Positions 24,256 through 32,250 of a stretch of 64,000 nt of DNA are shown in pieces (the stretch's first letter is position 1; every line of letters begins with the position of its first letter). Below the pieces are notes generated by a model, which was not told where the DNA came from, did not search any database, and worked only from the letters and a program-made list of their open reading frames with translations. A program made the translations under genes and the position numbers. Location: the NCBI RefSeq assembly GCF_029109325.1, contig NZ_JAQKQJ010000015.1, positions 278,133 to 342,132 on the forward strand, given 5' to 3'. This DNA is from Nodosilinea sp. PGN35. Lineage in GTDB: Bacteria; Cyanobacteriota; Cyanobacteriia; Phormidesmidales; Phormidesmidaceae.

Positions 24256-24569
24256 GGGCCGTGGGGCGGAGGCCGGGCGGAAGATTTTGGCCATAGGACA
24301 TGAGTCGAAATCCTAGACCAATAGCGATATTGCCCCACAGGAGGACTGGTGAACTGAGGTTCGGAGGCGTTCCCAGTGGCCCTCACCCTAAATCCTTCTC
24401 CCTGAGGGAGAGGGACTTTGAAGAATTCCGGCTCCCCTCTCCCCTCGGGAGAGGGGCTGGGGGTGAGGGCCACCCACCTGAGCCACCCCCACAGAGATCT
24501 ACTTAAAAGACTGCATCACCGAGTTTGCGATCGCTTTTTACAACCCAACTTAGCCAAGGATTTTTGGTT
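24256..24569. repeat. Gene-free region with long inverted repeat
   Basis: Upstream of the arylsulfatase gene. GGCCCTCACCC (24378-24388) and GGGTGAGGGCC (24461-24471) are inverted partners enclosing two inner hairpins (CTCCCTGAGGGAG, and CCCCTCTCC...GGAGAGGGG around CTCG). This is a common bacterial dispersed repeat type. No gene is seen; the sulfatase promoter should lie between 24480 and 24560. Confidence 0.65.
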
Positions 24570-26939
24570 ATGTCTTCTAACCACAACGTTCAACGCCACA
24601 TTCTGCCCATCCCCGATCAAACTCACTTTGGCATTACCACCTACGACGCCAAGGATCCAGACACCCAGTATCCCCCCATTCGCGACCTGCGCCCGCCAGC
24701 AGGGGCTCCCAACGTGCTGGTGGTGCTGCTGGATGACGTGGGCTTTGGAGCCTCCAGCGCCTTTGGTGGGCCGTGCCACACCCCCACCTTCGAGAAACTG
24801 GCGGGCCAAGGGCTGAAATACACCCGCTTCCACACCACCGCCCTCTGTGCTCCCACTCGCCAGGCGTTGTTGACCGGACGCAACCACCACTCCGTCGGCA
24901 TGGGCAACATCACCGAAACCGCTACCGCCGCACCGGGGCAATGCTCGGTGCGGCCCAACACCAAAGCCCCTTTGGCCCTCACCCTCAAGCTCAACGGCTA
25001 CGCCACCGCTATGCTGGGCAAGTGCCACGAGGTGCCCGTGTGGCAAACTTCACCCATGGGGCCGTTTGACGCCTGGCCCACCGGGGGCGGCGGGTTTGAA
25101 TATTTCTACGGCTTTATCGGCGGCGAAAACAACCAGTGGGATCCGGCCCTCTACGAAGGCACCATCCCCATCGAACCCCCCGCTACCTTTGAGGAGGGCT
25201 ACCACCTGACGGAGGATTTGGCGGAGAAAGCAATTAACTGGATCAGTCAGCAAAAGGCCCTGATGCCCGACAAGCCCTTCTTCATGTACTTTGCCCCCGG
25301 TGCCACCCATGCGCCGCACCACGTGCCGAAGGAGTGGATCGACAAGTACAGGGGCCAGTTTAGCCACGGCTGGGATCGCCAGCGGGAGCTCACCTTTGCC
25401 CGTCAAAAGGAACTGGGCGTGATTGGCCCCGATGCCGAACTCACTCCCCGCCACAGCGAAATTCCCGCCTGGGACGACATGGATGCGGCCTACAAGCCCG
25501 TGCTGGAGAGGCAGATGGAGGTCTACGCCGGCTTTTTGGAGCACACCGATCACGCCGTGGGGCAGGTGATCTCGGCCCTGGAAGACCTGGAAATTCTCGA
25601 CGACACCCTGATCTACGTGATCATCGGCGACAATGGCGCATCCGCCGAGGGCACCATCCACGGAGCCTTCAACGAAATGGCCAACTTCAACGGTATGGCG
25701 GGGCTAGAAACGCCGGAGTTCATGCAGTCGAAGCTGGAGGACTTTGGCGGGCCAGATTCCTACAACCACTACGCCGTGGGCTGGGCCTGGGCCATGGATA
25801 CCCCCTACCAGTGGACGAAGCAGGTGGCCTCCCACTGGGGCGGCACCCGCAACGGCACCATCGTCCGCTATCCCAAGGCGATTCAAGAAAAAGGCGGCCT
25901 GCGACACCAGTTTAGCCATGTGATTGATGTAGCTCCGACGGTGTTAGAAGTCGCTGGCATTCCTGAACCCACCATGGTCAACGGCGTGCTGCAAAGCCCC
26001 TACGAAGGCACGAGCATGGCCTACAGCTTTAACGATGCCAATGCGCCAGAACGCCACGAAATTCAGTATTTCGAGATGTTTGGCAACCGGGGCATCTACT
26101 ACAAGGGCTGGAGCGCCATCACCAAACATCGCACCCCCTGGGTGATGGTGGGGCAAACCATGGTGCCCTTTGACGACGATGTGTGGGAGCTGTACGACGG
26201 CAGCAAAGACTGGACGCAGTGCCACAACCTGGCGGCGGCAATGCCCGACAAGCTGCACGAACTCCAGCGCCTGTTTTTGATCGAAGCCGTGAAGTACAAC
26301 GTGCTGCCCCTGGATGACCGCCAATCCGAGCGCATCATTCCAGAGGTGGCGGGCCGCCCCGCCCTGGTGAAGGGCGACTCGCAGATCTTCTTTGCGGGCA
26401 TGGGCCGCCTGTCGGAAAACAGCGTGATCAACATCAAAAACAAGTCCTTCTCCATCACTGCTGAAATTGAAGTGAAGGACAAGCCCGCCGAGGGGGTGAT
26501 CATCGCCCAGGGCGGCAAGTTTGGCGGCTGGAGCGTCTACGCCAAGGAGGGCAAGCTCAAATTCACCTACAACGTGCTGGGCATTCACGAGTTCCCCGTC
26601 GAGGCGACAGCTCCCATTCCCCAGGGCAAACACCAGGTACGCATGGAGTTTGCCTACGACGGCGGCGGCCTCGCCAAGGGCGGCAACGTCACCCTCTACT
26701 ATGACGGTCAATCCGTCGGCACCGGACGGGTAGAAGCCACCCAGCCGATGGTGTTCTCGGCGGATGAAACCACCGACATCGGCTACGAGTCGGGCACGCC
26801 CGTCAGCCCGGACTACACCGCCCACAGCAGCAGGTTCACGGGCAAAATCCACTGGGTGCAGCTGGATGTGGGCAAAGACGACCACGACCACCTGATTTCC
26901 CCTGAAGAGCGGCTGCGGGTGGCGATGGCGCGGCAGTAG
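24570..26939 (+). CDS. Arylsulfatase
   Basis: 789 residues from ATG 24570 (AAGGA 12 bases upstream); the longer frame from 24525 has no support. Hydrolyses sulfate esters (EC 3.1.6.-), using a formylglycine made from the Cys of C-x-P-x-R. The site is CAPTRQALLTGRNHH with Cys93, and the metal-site Asp pair is in NVLVVLLDDVGFG. Further sulfatase marks: MLGKCHEVPVW, FFMYFAPGATHAPHHVP, VIIGDNGASAEGT, HWGGTRNGTIVRYP. The last ~170 residues form a beta-rich, lectin-like domain (FSITAEIEVKDKPAEGVIIAQGGKFGGWSVYAKEGKL). No signal peptide is seen, unlike many sulfatases. No formylglycine-generating enzyme gene is in the window. First gene of an accessory-looking cluster to 31001. Confidence 0.93.
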   Translation: MSSNHNVQRHILPIPDQTHFGITTYDAKDPDTQYPPIRDLRPPAGAPNVLVVLLDDVGFGASSAFGGPCHTPTFEKLAGQGLKYTRFHTTALCAPTRQALLTGRNHHSVGMGNITETATAAPGQCSVRPNTKAPLALTLKLNGYATAMLGKCHEVPVWQTSPMGPFDAWPTGGGGFEYFYGFIGGENNQWDPALYEGTIPIEPPATFEEGYHLTEDLAEKAINWISQQKALMPDKPFFMYFAPGATHAPHHVPKEWIDKYRGQFSHGWDRQRELTFARQKELGVIGPDAELTPRHSEIPAWDDMDAAYKPVLERQMEVYAGFLEHTDHAVGQVISALEDLEILDDTLIYVIIGDNGASAEGTIHGAFNEMANFNGMAGLETPEFMQSKLEDFGGPDSYNHYAVGWAWAMDTPYQWTKQVASHWGGTRNGTIVRYPKAIQEKGGLRHQFSHVIDVAPTVLEVAGIPEPTMVNGVLQSPYEGTSMAYSFNDANAPERHEIQYFEMFGNRGIYYKGWSAITKHRTPWVMVGQTMVPFDDDVWELYDGSKDWTQCHNLAAAMPDKLHELQRLFLIEAVKYNVLPLDDRQSERIIPEVAGRPALVKGDSQIFFAGMGRLSENSVINIKNKSFSITAEIEVKDKPAEGVIIAQGGKFGGWSVYAKEGKLKFTYNVLGIHEFPVEATAPIPQGKHQVRMEFAYDGGGLAKGGNVTLYYDGQSVGTGRVEATQPMVFSADETTDIGYESGTPVSPDYTAHSSRFTGKIHWVQLDVGKDDHDHLISPEERLRVAMARQ

Positions 26940-26947
26940 CCCTGGGC

Positions 26948-26980
26948 AGATCCCAGGGTTCTTAAAGAACCCTGGGATCT
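26948..26980. repeat. Palindrome after arylsulfatase (AGATCCCAGGGTTCTT type)
   Basis: AGATCCCAGGGTTCTT (26948-26963), one base, then the perfect reverse complement (26965-26980). It could act as a terminator-like hairpin but no T run follows. Related half-sites and pairs occur at 30249-30398, in the same gene cluster. Confidence 0.8.
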
Positions 26981-27011
26981 AACCTCCAAAAAACCTTCTT
27001 GAACGAGCAAT

Positions 27012-27818
27012 ATGATGAGCAACACTCACCGTCTACAACCCATGGGTAGCGCATCCCTGGCGCTTGGCATGGCGTTGGGTCTGGGAGCGATCGCCCTGCC
27101 CCCCGCCCAGGCCCAGGAGCTTGACCCCAATGCCACCGAAGTCTTGCAGTTCATGTCCGACTATTTGGCGGATTTAGACGCCTTCAGCGTCAACAGCGAC
27201 ATTGACTTTGAGGTGATCGCGACCAACGGGCAAAAGCTGCAATTCAGCAGCTATGCCTCGGTGCTGCTGAGCCGCCCCTATGGGCTGCATGTCCGCCGTC
27301 AGGGGCCACTGGCCGATGTCGAGATTTTGTTTAACGGCAGTCAGATCACCCTGTTTGGACGACGCATCAACGCCTACGTGCAGCAAGCCTTCACGGGCAC
27401 CGTAGACGAGTCCATTCTGGCGGTGGAGGCCGACACGGGCATTCCCTTTCCGGGGGCCGACCTGCTGTTTAGCGACCCCTACGCGGTGCTGATGGAGGGG
27501 GTGACCAGCAGCCAGTACCTCGGCACGGGCTACATCGACGGGGTGGAAGTTCACCACCTGGCCTTCCGGGAGGACGAGGTGGACTGGCAGATCTGGGTGC
27601 AGACGGGCGATCGCCCCCTGCCCATGAAGTATGTGATCACCACCAAGTGGCTGACGGGTGCGCCCCAGTACGAAACTCGCCTGCGCGACTGGAACACCAG
27701 CCCCCAAGTGAGCCGGGATGCCTTTATCTTTACCGCGCCGACCGGGGCACGGCGGATCGAAGTCTTGCCCTCTAGCCAGCTCGAAGACTTTCAACCCGCC
27801 GAGGAGGCCCAGCCATGA
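27012..27818 (+). CDS. DUF2092 domain periplasmic protein
   Basis: 268 residues; two adjacent ATGs (27012, 27015). Signal peptide: LALGMALGLGAIALPPAQAQ, cleaved near residue 35. The mature part matches DUF2092 (COG3900): VLQFMSDYLADLDAFSVNSDIDFEV, LRRPYGLHVRR-like strand, FDGxxxTLFG-like GSQITLFGRRINAY, and DWQIWVQTGDRPLPMKYVITTK near the end. The fold resembles LolA/LppX-type beta half-barrels that hold lipids, but the role is unknown. Its end overlaps the next gene by 4 bp. It is found next to arylsulfatase and DUF1254 genes here, a neighbourhood I also associate with proteobacteria. Confidence 0.8.
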   Translation: MMSNTHRLQPMGSASLALGMALGLGAIALPPAQAQELDPNATEVLQFMSDYLADLDAFSVNSDIDFEVIATNGQKLQFSSYASVLLSRPYGLHVRRQGPLADVEILFNGSQITLFGRRINAYVQQAFTGTVDESILAVEADTGIPFPGADLLFSDPYAVLMEGVTSSQYLGTGYIDGVEVHHLAFREDEVDWQIWVQTGDRPLPMKYVITTKWLTGAPQYETRLRDWNTSPQVSRDAFIFTAPTGARRIEVLPSSQLEDFQPAEEAQP

Positions 27819-28159
27819 ATCATCCCGTTAATCAGCCTGTGCATAAACCTATGTTTAAGCCTGTGGCCCTGGCCACGGTGGCGCTGTTGGCCGTTGGTGC
27901 CGTCGTGGATAGCGTTGTCAAAATGGGCCTCGTCTTTCCCCCAGCCGCAGCGGTGGTGGGTCGGCCTGCTACCCCGGTTAGCGTGGCGGGGGTCGCTCGT
28001 CGCACCACAAGGCGAGTGATTCGGCGCTCCGCCATCTACGCAGCTACCCTGCCGGTGGGCTGCTCCACCATCTACATCGAAGGGGCGATGCTCTACCAGT
28101 GTGGGGCCACCTACTACCAGCCCTACAACAACCAGTACGTGGTGGTGTATGTGGACTAA
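27815..28159 (+). CDS. Small exported hypothetical protein of the DUF2092 locus
   Basis: 114 residues, starting in an ATGA overlap with the DUF2092 gene, so probably coupled to it. It has one hydrophobic stretch (ALATVALLAVGAVVDSVVKMGLVFPP, about 18-43) acting as a signal or anchor, a basic middle (GVARRTTRRVIRRS), and a compact end with two Cys (PVGCSTIYIEGAMLYQCGATYYQP) that could form a disulfide outside the cytoplasm. Family not recognised by name. Confidence 0.6.
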   Translation: MNHPVNQPVHKPMFKPVALATVALLAVGAVVDSVVKMGLVFPPAAAVVGRPATPVSVAGVARRTTRRVIRRSAIYAATLPVGCSTIYIEGAMLYQCGATYYQPYNNQYVVVYVD

Positions 28160-28174
28160 GGATGAGTAGCCCTC

Positions 28175-28861
28175 ATGAAAGCGGCCCCTACAAATCAATC
28201 CATTGAACCGCGCTGGCCCGTGGCCCTGACCATTGTGGTGGTGCTGGTGTTGTTGACGGTGCTGCCCGATCGCGTTCGTCTAGTACCCGTGTGGGTGCCT
28301 GGTCTGCTGGGCATGACGGTGCTGGGGTCACTAAGCCTGGTGCCGCTGTCGGGGGGCAAGGTGCGATGGGCAAAGCCCAGTCGGAGACTATCGCGGCGAG
28401 TCGAGCGGTGGGTACTGGGGCTGTTCTGCCTGACGGTGGGCGTGGCCACCCTCGTCAGCCTCGCCTATCTGATCGACGACATGATCAACCACTCAACGGA
28501 GCTCGACGGCTTGCAGCTACTCACCTCCAGCATTGCCGTGTGGATAGACAACGTGCTGCTGTTTTCGCTGCTGTACTGGCAGGTCGATCGCGGCGGCCCC
28601 GAGGCGCGGGTGCAGCACGCCACCCCCCGCCGCGACTGGGGCTTTCCCCAGGACGACATTGACACCGCTGATTTCGCCCACTGGCACCCCACCTTTGTGG
28701 ATTACCTGTTTCTGGCCTACACCACCGCCACCGCCTTTAGCCCCACCGATGCCCTACCGCTGACCGTCCGGGCCAAGTTGCTGATGATGCTCGAAAGCAG
28801 CATTTCCCTGGCCACCATTTTGGTGGTCGTCTCCCGCGCCATCAACATTCTCGGCAGTTAA
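28175..28861 (+). CDS. Multi-TM membrane protein, channel-like
   Basis: 228 residues with AAGGATGAG before the ATG. Predicted helices: about 17-35, 40-57, 72-95, 110-128, then a cytosolic or periplasmic loop with RRDWGFPQDDID, and a last pair around FVDYLFLAYTTATAFSPTDALPLT and LLMMLESSISLATILVVVSRAINIL. The final segment (TTATAFSP.D.LPLT..AK..M..ES..SL..I..V..RA...L) resembles the pore and last helix of two-TM ion-channel-like domains, as in DUF1345-type proteins. Selectivity residues are not those of K+ channels. Fits as a member of the sulfatase/DUF2092 operon (13 bp gap). Confidence 0.65.
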   Translation: MKAAPTNQSIEPRWPVALTIVVVLVLLTVLPDRVRLVPVWVPGLLGMTVLGSLSLVPLSGGKVRWAKPSRRLSRRVERWVLGLFCLTVGVATLVSLAYLIDDMINHSTELDGLQLLTSSIAVWIDNVLLFSLLYWQVDRGGPEARVQHATPRRDWGFPQDDIDTADFAHWHPTFVDYLFLAYTTATAFSPTDALPLTVRAKLLMMLESSISLATILVVVSRAINILGS

Positions 28862-28921
28862 TTCCTCAGTTCGACAGCCAATCCCGTCTTTGTTAATCCC
28901 ATCTTTTCTGGACAATTTTTT

Positions 28922-30250
28922 ATGCCAACCAACGACCTGGCCGAAATTCGCAACCTTGCCAAAGCAGCCTACATCTACGGCTTGCCGATGGTAGACAGCT
29001 ACCGCATTCAGCACGCCTACTTTGTTGATGCTCAAAACCCCGAATACAAAGCCCCCTGGAATCAGCTCCGCAACATCGCCCGCGTGTTTACGCCCGAAGA
29101 TAAGGCCGTCCAGACCCCCAACTCCGACACGCCCTACTCCATGGCGGGGCTGGATTTGCGGGCCGAGCCGATGGTGCTCACCGTGCCAGAGATAGAGGCG
29201 GATCGCTATTTCAGCATTCAGCTGGTGGATTTGTACACGTTTAACTTCGAGTACATCGGTAGCCGTACCACGGGCAATGGCGGCGGGGCTTTTGTAATTG
29301 CTGGCCCCGGTTGGCAAGGCGACAAGCCCAGCGGCGTCAGCAAAGTAATTCGCTCTGAGACAGAGTTTGTCCTGGCGGTCTATCGCACCCAGCTCTTCAA
29401 TCCTGGCGATCTCGATCAGGTGAAGCAAATCCAGGCCAGCTACCAGCTCCAGCCGCTGTCAGAATTTTTGGGGCAAGCGGCTCCGGCCAGTGCTCCCCCG
29501 GTTGAGTTTGTGCCGCCCCTCACGCCCGATGGCCAGAAGACCTCCCTGGAGGTTTTCGGCATCTTGAATTTTTTGCTGCAATTTTGCCCCCCGGTGCCCT
29601 CCGAGGTAGAGCTGCGATCCCGGTTTGCCCAAATCGGCATCGAGGCCGGACAGGATTTTGCGGCAGATACCCCCGCCCCTGAGGTGAAAGACGCCATGAC
29701 CCAGGGCATAGCCGATGCCTGGGCCGAATTTGCGGCTCTAAAAAAACAAGTGGATGCCGGACAGGTGACCGCTGGCGATTTGTTCGGCACCCGCGACTAT
29801 GTGCAGAACAACTACCTCTACCGCATGGCGGGGGCGGTGCTGGGCATCTTTGGCAACTCCAAGCAGGAGGCCATGTACCCCTTCTACACCGTGGATAGCC
29901 AGGGCCAGCCCCTGAACGGAGCCAACCGCTACACCCTGCATTTCTCAGCGGATCACCTGCCCCCTGTGCATGCCTTTTGGTCGCTGACGATGTACGAACT
30001 ACCCGCCAGCCTGCTGGTGGCGAACCCGCTCAACCGCTACCTGCTGAACTCGCCCATGCTGCCCCAGTTCCGGCGCGATGCCGATGGTGGGCTGACCTTC
30101 TACATTCAAAACGAGTCGCCAGGGACTGACCTGGAGTCCAACTGGCTGCCCGCCCCGGCTGGCCCCTTTTTCTGCGCCATGCGGCTGTACTGGCCGAAAG
30201 CGGAAGCCCTCGACGGCACCTGGACAGCCCCCGCCATACAGCGGGTCTAG
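28922..30250 (+). CDS. DUF1254/DUF1214 protein
   Basis: 442 residues. The first part is DUF1254 (AKAAYIYGLPMVDSYRI, WNQLRNIARVFTPEDKAVQTPNSDTPYSMAGLDLRAEP, and RYFSIQLVDLYTFNFEYIG), the second DUF1214 (NRYTLHFSADHLPPVHAFWSLTMYELPASLLVANPLNRYLLNSPMLPQF, then GGLTFYIQNESPG and NWLPAPAGPFFCAMRLYWPKAEALDG). These domains occur together in many bacteria and some viruses; biochemical function is not established. Unlike many relatives, this one has no signal peptide. The stop TAG falls inside a palindrome of the cluster-specific repeat family. Confidence 0.88.
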   Translation: MPTNDLAEIRNLAKAAYIYGLPMVDSYRIQHAYFVDAQNPEYKAPWNQLRNIARVFTPEDKAVQTPNSDTPYSMAGLDLRAEPMVLTVPEIEADRYFSIQLVDLYTFNFEYIGSRTTGNGGGAFVIAGPGWQGDKPSGVSKVIRSETEFVLAVYRTQLFNPGDLDQVKQIQASYQLQPLSEFLGQAAPASAPPVEFVPPLTPDGQKTSLEVFGILNFLLQFCPPVPSEVELRSRFAQIGIEAGQDFAADTPAPEVKDAMTQGIADAWAEFAALKKQVDAGQVTAGDLFGTRDYVQNNYLYRMAGAVLGIFGNSKQEAMYPFYTVDSQGQPLNGANRYTLHFSADHLPPVHAFWSLTMYELPASLLVANPLNRYLLNSPMLPQFRRDADGGLTFYIQNESPGTDLESNWLPAPAGPFFCAMRLYWPKAEALDGTWTAPAIQRV

Positions 30251-30398
30251 ATCCCAGGGTTCTGCGCCCACCGACAGCCACTTCAGTGAATCCCCAGATC
30301 CCCAGGTAGACCCCTGGGATCTGGATTGACATTAGATCCCAGGGGTCTGCTTCCAGCGCAACAGCTTGAGGGCACGCCCAGGTAGACCCCTGGGATCT
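30249..30398. repeat. Cluster of AGATCCCAGGGGTCT-type palindromic units
   Basis: Four units in 150 bp: AGATCCCAGGGTTCT (30249-30263), an imperfect hairpin CCAGATCCCCAGG...CCTGGGATCTGG (30292-30324), AGATCCCAGGGGTCT (30333-30347) and its inverted partner within AGGTAGACCCCTGGGATCT (30380-30398). The units at 30303 and 30380 are identical over 19 bases. All fall between the DUF1254 gene and the next one, and match the palindrome at 26948. Confidence 0.75.
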
Positions 30399-30422
30399 TT
30401 GCTACCCAAAGGATCTTTCCCC

Positions 30423-31001
30423 ATGATTCGACCCCTCCCCAAGGCCACTGGCCCCCGGCAGACCCTGGTAATGGCCCTGGGCACTGCTGTCAGTGTGGCG
30501 ATCACCCTCGGCATTGTCACCCAGTTACCCCTGGCCCTGGCCACCGTAATCACCGCCCTGGGTCTGGCCAGTCTGATTGTGGCCTGTGCCTATATCTCGC
30601 GGCCCCTGTATTGGTGGATGGCGGTGGGGGCGATCGCAGGCATGATCATCGGTGTCGGGGGCATTCTGGCCGGTCACATGGCCGCCGAAAAGGAAACCGT
30701 GAGCCCCCAACTGCGGCTGATATTCGTGGCCTTTCAGGCGACGGCGGGCTTTATCGCCGGGGTGCTGGTGGGCCGCAAAACCCCCCAGGCCCACCTGCCC
30801 AGCCTCAGGGAATTTCTCTCTAGCCTCAGCGCCATCACCGTTGGCCTCTATGCCCTGGTGGTCACCGGGCGGTTCCTGTGGGAGGGGCTAGAACCCGCCC
30901 GCGTCCTCTCCAGCCGCCTGAGTGTATCGACCACGATTTTGATCACGGTGCTGGCAATTCCGGGGGGGCTGGGATATTTCGTTGCCCAACGGCGCTCGTA
31001 A
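30423..31001 (+). CDS. Multi-TM hypothetical membrane protein
   Basis: 192 residues from ATG 30423; the longer frame from 30366 runs through a repeat unit and is unlikely. Hydrophobic segments at about 14-35, 37-55, 60-80, 95-113, 125-145 and 168-185 suggest five or six TM helices (LVMALGTAVSVAITLGIV, MAVGAIAGMIIGVGGILAG, LIFVAFQATAGFIAGVLVGR). Basic short loops put the N terminus inside. No family recognised. It is the last gene of the sulfatase cluster; a likely promoter or processing site lies among the palindromes just upstream. Confidence 0.6.
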   Translation: MIRPLPKATGPRQTLVMALGTAVSVAITLGIVTQLPLALATVITALGLASLIVACAYISRPLYWWMAVGAIAGMIIGVGGILAGHMAAEKETVSPQLRLIFVAFQATAGFIAGVLVGRKTPQAHLPSLREFLSSLSAITVGLYALVVTGRFLWEGLEPARVLSSRLSVSTTILITVLAIPGGLGYFVAQRRS

Positions 31002-31281
31002 TTTGCCGCGTTGGCCTTAAGTCGATCCATTCAAACTCCCATCCTTGGCCTCCAGCGGGGAGCAACGGACAATGCCCGGATTCTTCACGAAACCGGCTAT
31101 CAGTGACGGCCATTCCCGTGGCCATAGGAATTTATGGTAGGTAACTGGCTCCAGAGTGGACTCCTGCCTCCGCTGAAACGACAGACCTTGCAGTCGGCTG
31201 ATGAATCAGGCAGGCTAGGCAGCCGTACCGGTTTAGGTCATGCTAGAGACCGAAAACGCAGCGTACGGAGAAAACAGAGCT
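31002..31281. other. Gene-free region upstream of rpiA
   Basis: 280 bases. CCTGCCT near 31166 and AGGCAGG near 31207 can pair around an A-rich loop, giving a possible leader structure. No repeat of the neighbouring cluster is present. An in-frame ATG at 31240 could lengthen rpiA, but the GGAG before 31282 favours the later start. Confidence 0.35.
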
Positions 31282-31989
31282 ATGGCTGAAATGGATCCTG
31301 TCAAGCTGATGAAGCAGGAAGTGGGTCGCCAGGCGGCGGCGCGGGTGCAGTCGAATACTGTCGTCGGGCTGGGCACGGGTTCGACCACCGCCTTCGCCAT
31401 TCAGTTCATTGGCGAGCGGCTGGCGGCGGGCGAAATTAGCAATATCAAGGGCGTGCCCACCTCCTTTCAGGCGTCGGTGCTGGCCAAGCAGTACGGCATT
31501 CCCCTCACCACCCTGGACGAATGTGGCGAAATCGCCCTGGCCATCGACGGGGCCGACGAGGTGGATCCTCAGATGAACCTGGTGAAGGGGGGCGGTGCCG
31601 CCCACACCCGCGAAAAGATTGTGGACTCCCTGGCCAAAGAATTTATCGTGGTGGTGGATAGCTCGAAGCTGGTGGACAAGCTGGGCACCACCTTTGCCCT
31701 GCCGGTGGAAGTAATGCCCCTGGCCGTCACCCCCGTCACCAAGGCCCTGGAAGCCCTCGGCGGTAAGCCCGACCTGCGCATGGGGATCAAAAAAGACGGC
31801 CCGGTAATCACCGACCAGGGCAACATGATTTTGGATGTCAAGTTTGACGCGATCGACGACCCCGCCGGGCTCGAGAAAACCATCAACAACATTCCCGGCG
31901 TGCTCGACAACGGCCTGTTTGTGGGGGTGGCCACCGAGGTGCTGGTGGGCGAGGTCAAAGACGGCCAGGCCAGCGTGCGCAAGCTGTAG
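31282..31989 (+). CDS. rpiA: Ribose-5-phosphate isomerase A
   Basis: 235 residues from ATG 31282, the typical RpiA length. Interconverts ribose 5-phosphate and ribulose 5-phosphate (EC 5.3.1.6) in the Calvin and pentose phosphate cycles. Motifs: VVGLGTGSTTAFAIQFIGE (phosphate loop), AIDGADEVDPQMNLVKGGGAAHTREKIVDSLA containing the catalytic Asp and Glu, and VDSSKLVDKLG.TFALPVEVMP with conserved Lys. GGAG occurs 12-15 bases before the ATG. A rho-independent terminator follows. Cytosolic. Confidence 0.96.
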   Translation: MAEMDPVKLMKQEVGRQAAARVQSNTVVGLGTGSTTAFAIQFIGERLAAGEISNIKGVPTSFQASVLAKQYGIPLTTLDECGEIALAIDGADEVDPQMNLVKGGGAAHTREKIVDSLAKEFIVVVDSSKLVDKLGTTFALPVEVMPLAVTPVTKALEALGGKPDLRMGIKKDGPVITDQGNMILDVKFDAIDDPAGLEKTINNIPGVLDNGLFVGVATEVLVGEVKDGQASVRKL

Positions 31990-32024
31990 AGTGAGCTAAT
32001 CTGACTTATCCATGCAAGAGGCTG

Positions 32025-32057
32025 GGGCTGCTGGGCGATCGCTCAGCAGCCCTTTTT
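32025..32057 (+). terminator. Terminator after rpiA with HIP1 loop
   Basis: GGGCTGCTG (32025-32033) pairs with CAGCAGCCC (32044-32052); the loop contains a HIP1 octamer; TTTTT follows. Confidence 0.85.
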
Positions 32058-32250
32058 GCTGTCAAACGATGCTCACGCTCAACGGGCTGATGCCAACGCC
32101 CCCAAGTATTTGAGCGGCGTCTTGGTGTAGTTTTGCCGTGGCAAAATCCTCCGCAGAGTATCTCTGCTATTCTTCCTCTATGCCGAATCTGCTACGGGCG
32201 AGGGGGGCGTCAGCCCTCGGGCTCCTAGTCCCTACTTAACAACTAACGCT

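Noticed and set aside
30249..30398. CRISPR-like array
   Set aside because: The repeated units differ in orientation and spacing and are palindromic half-sites; no cas gene is near.
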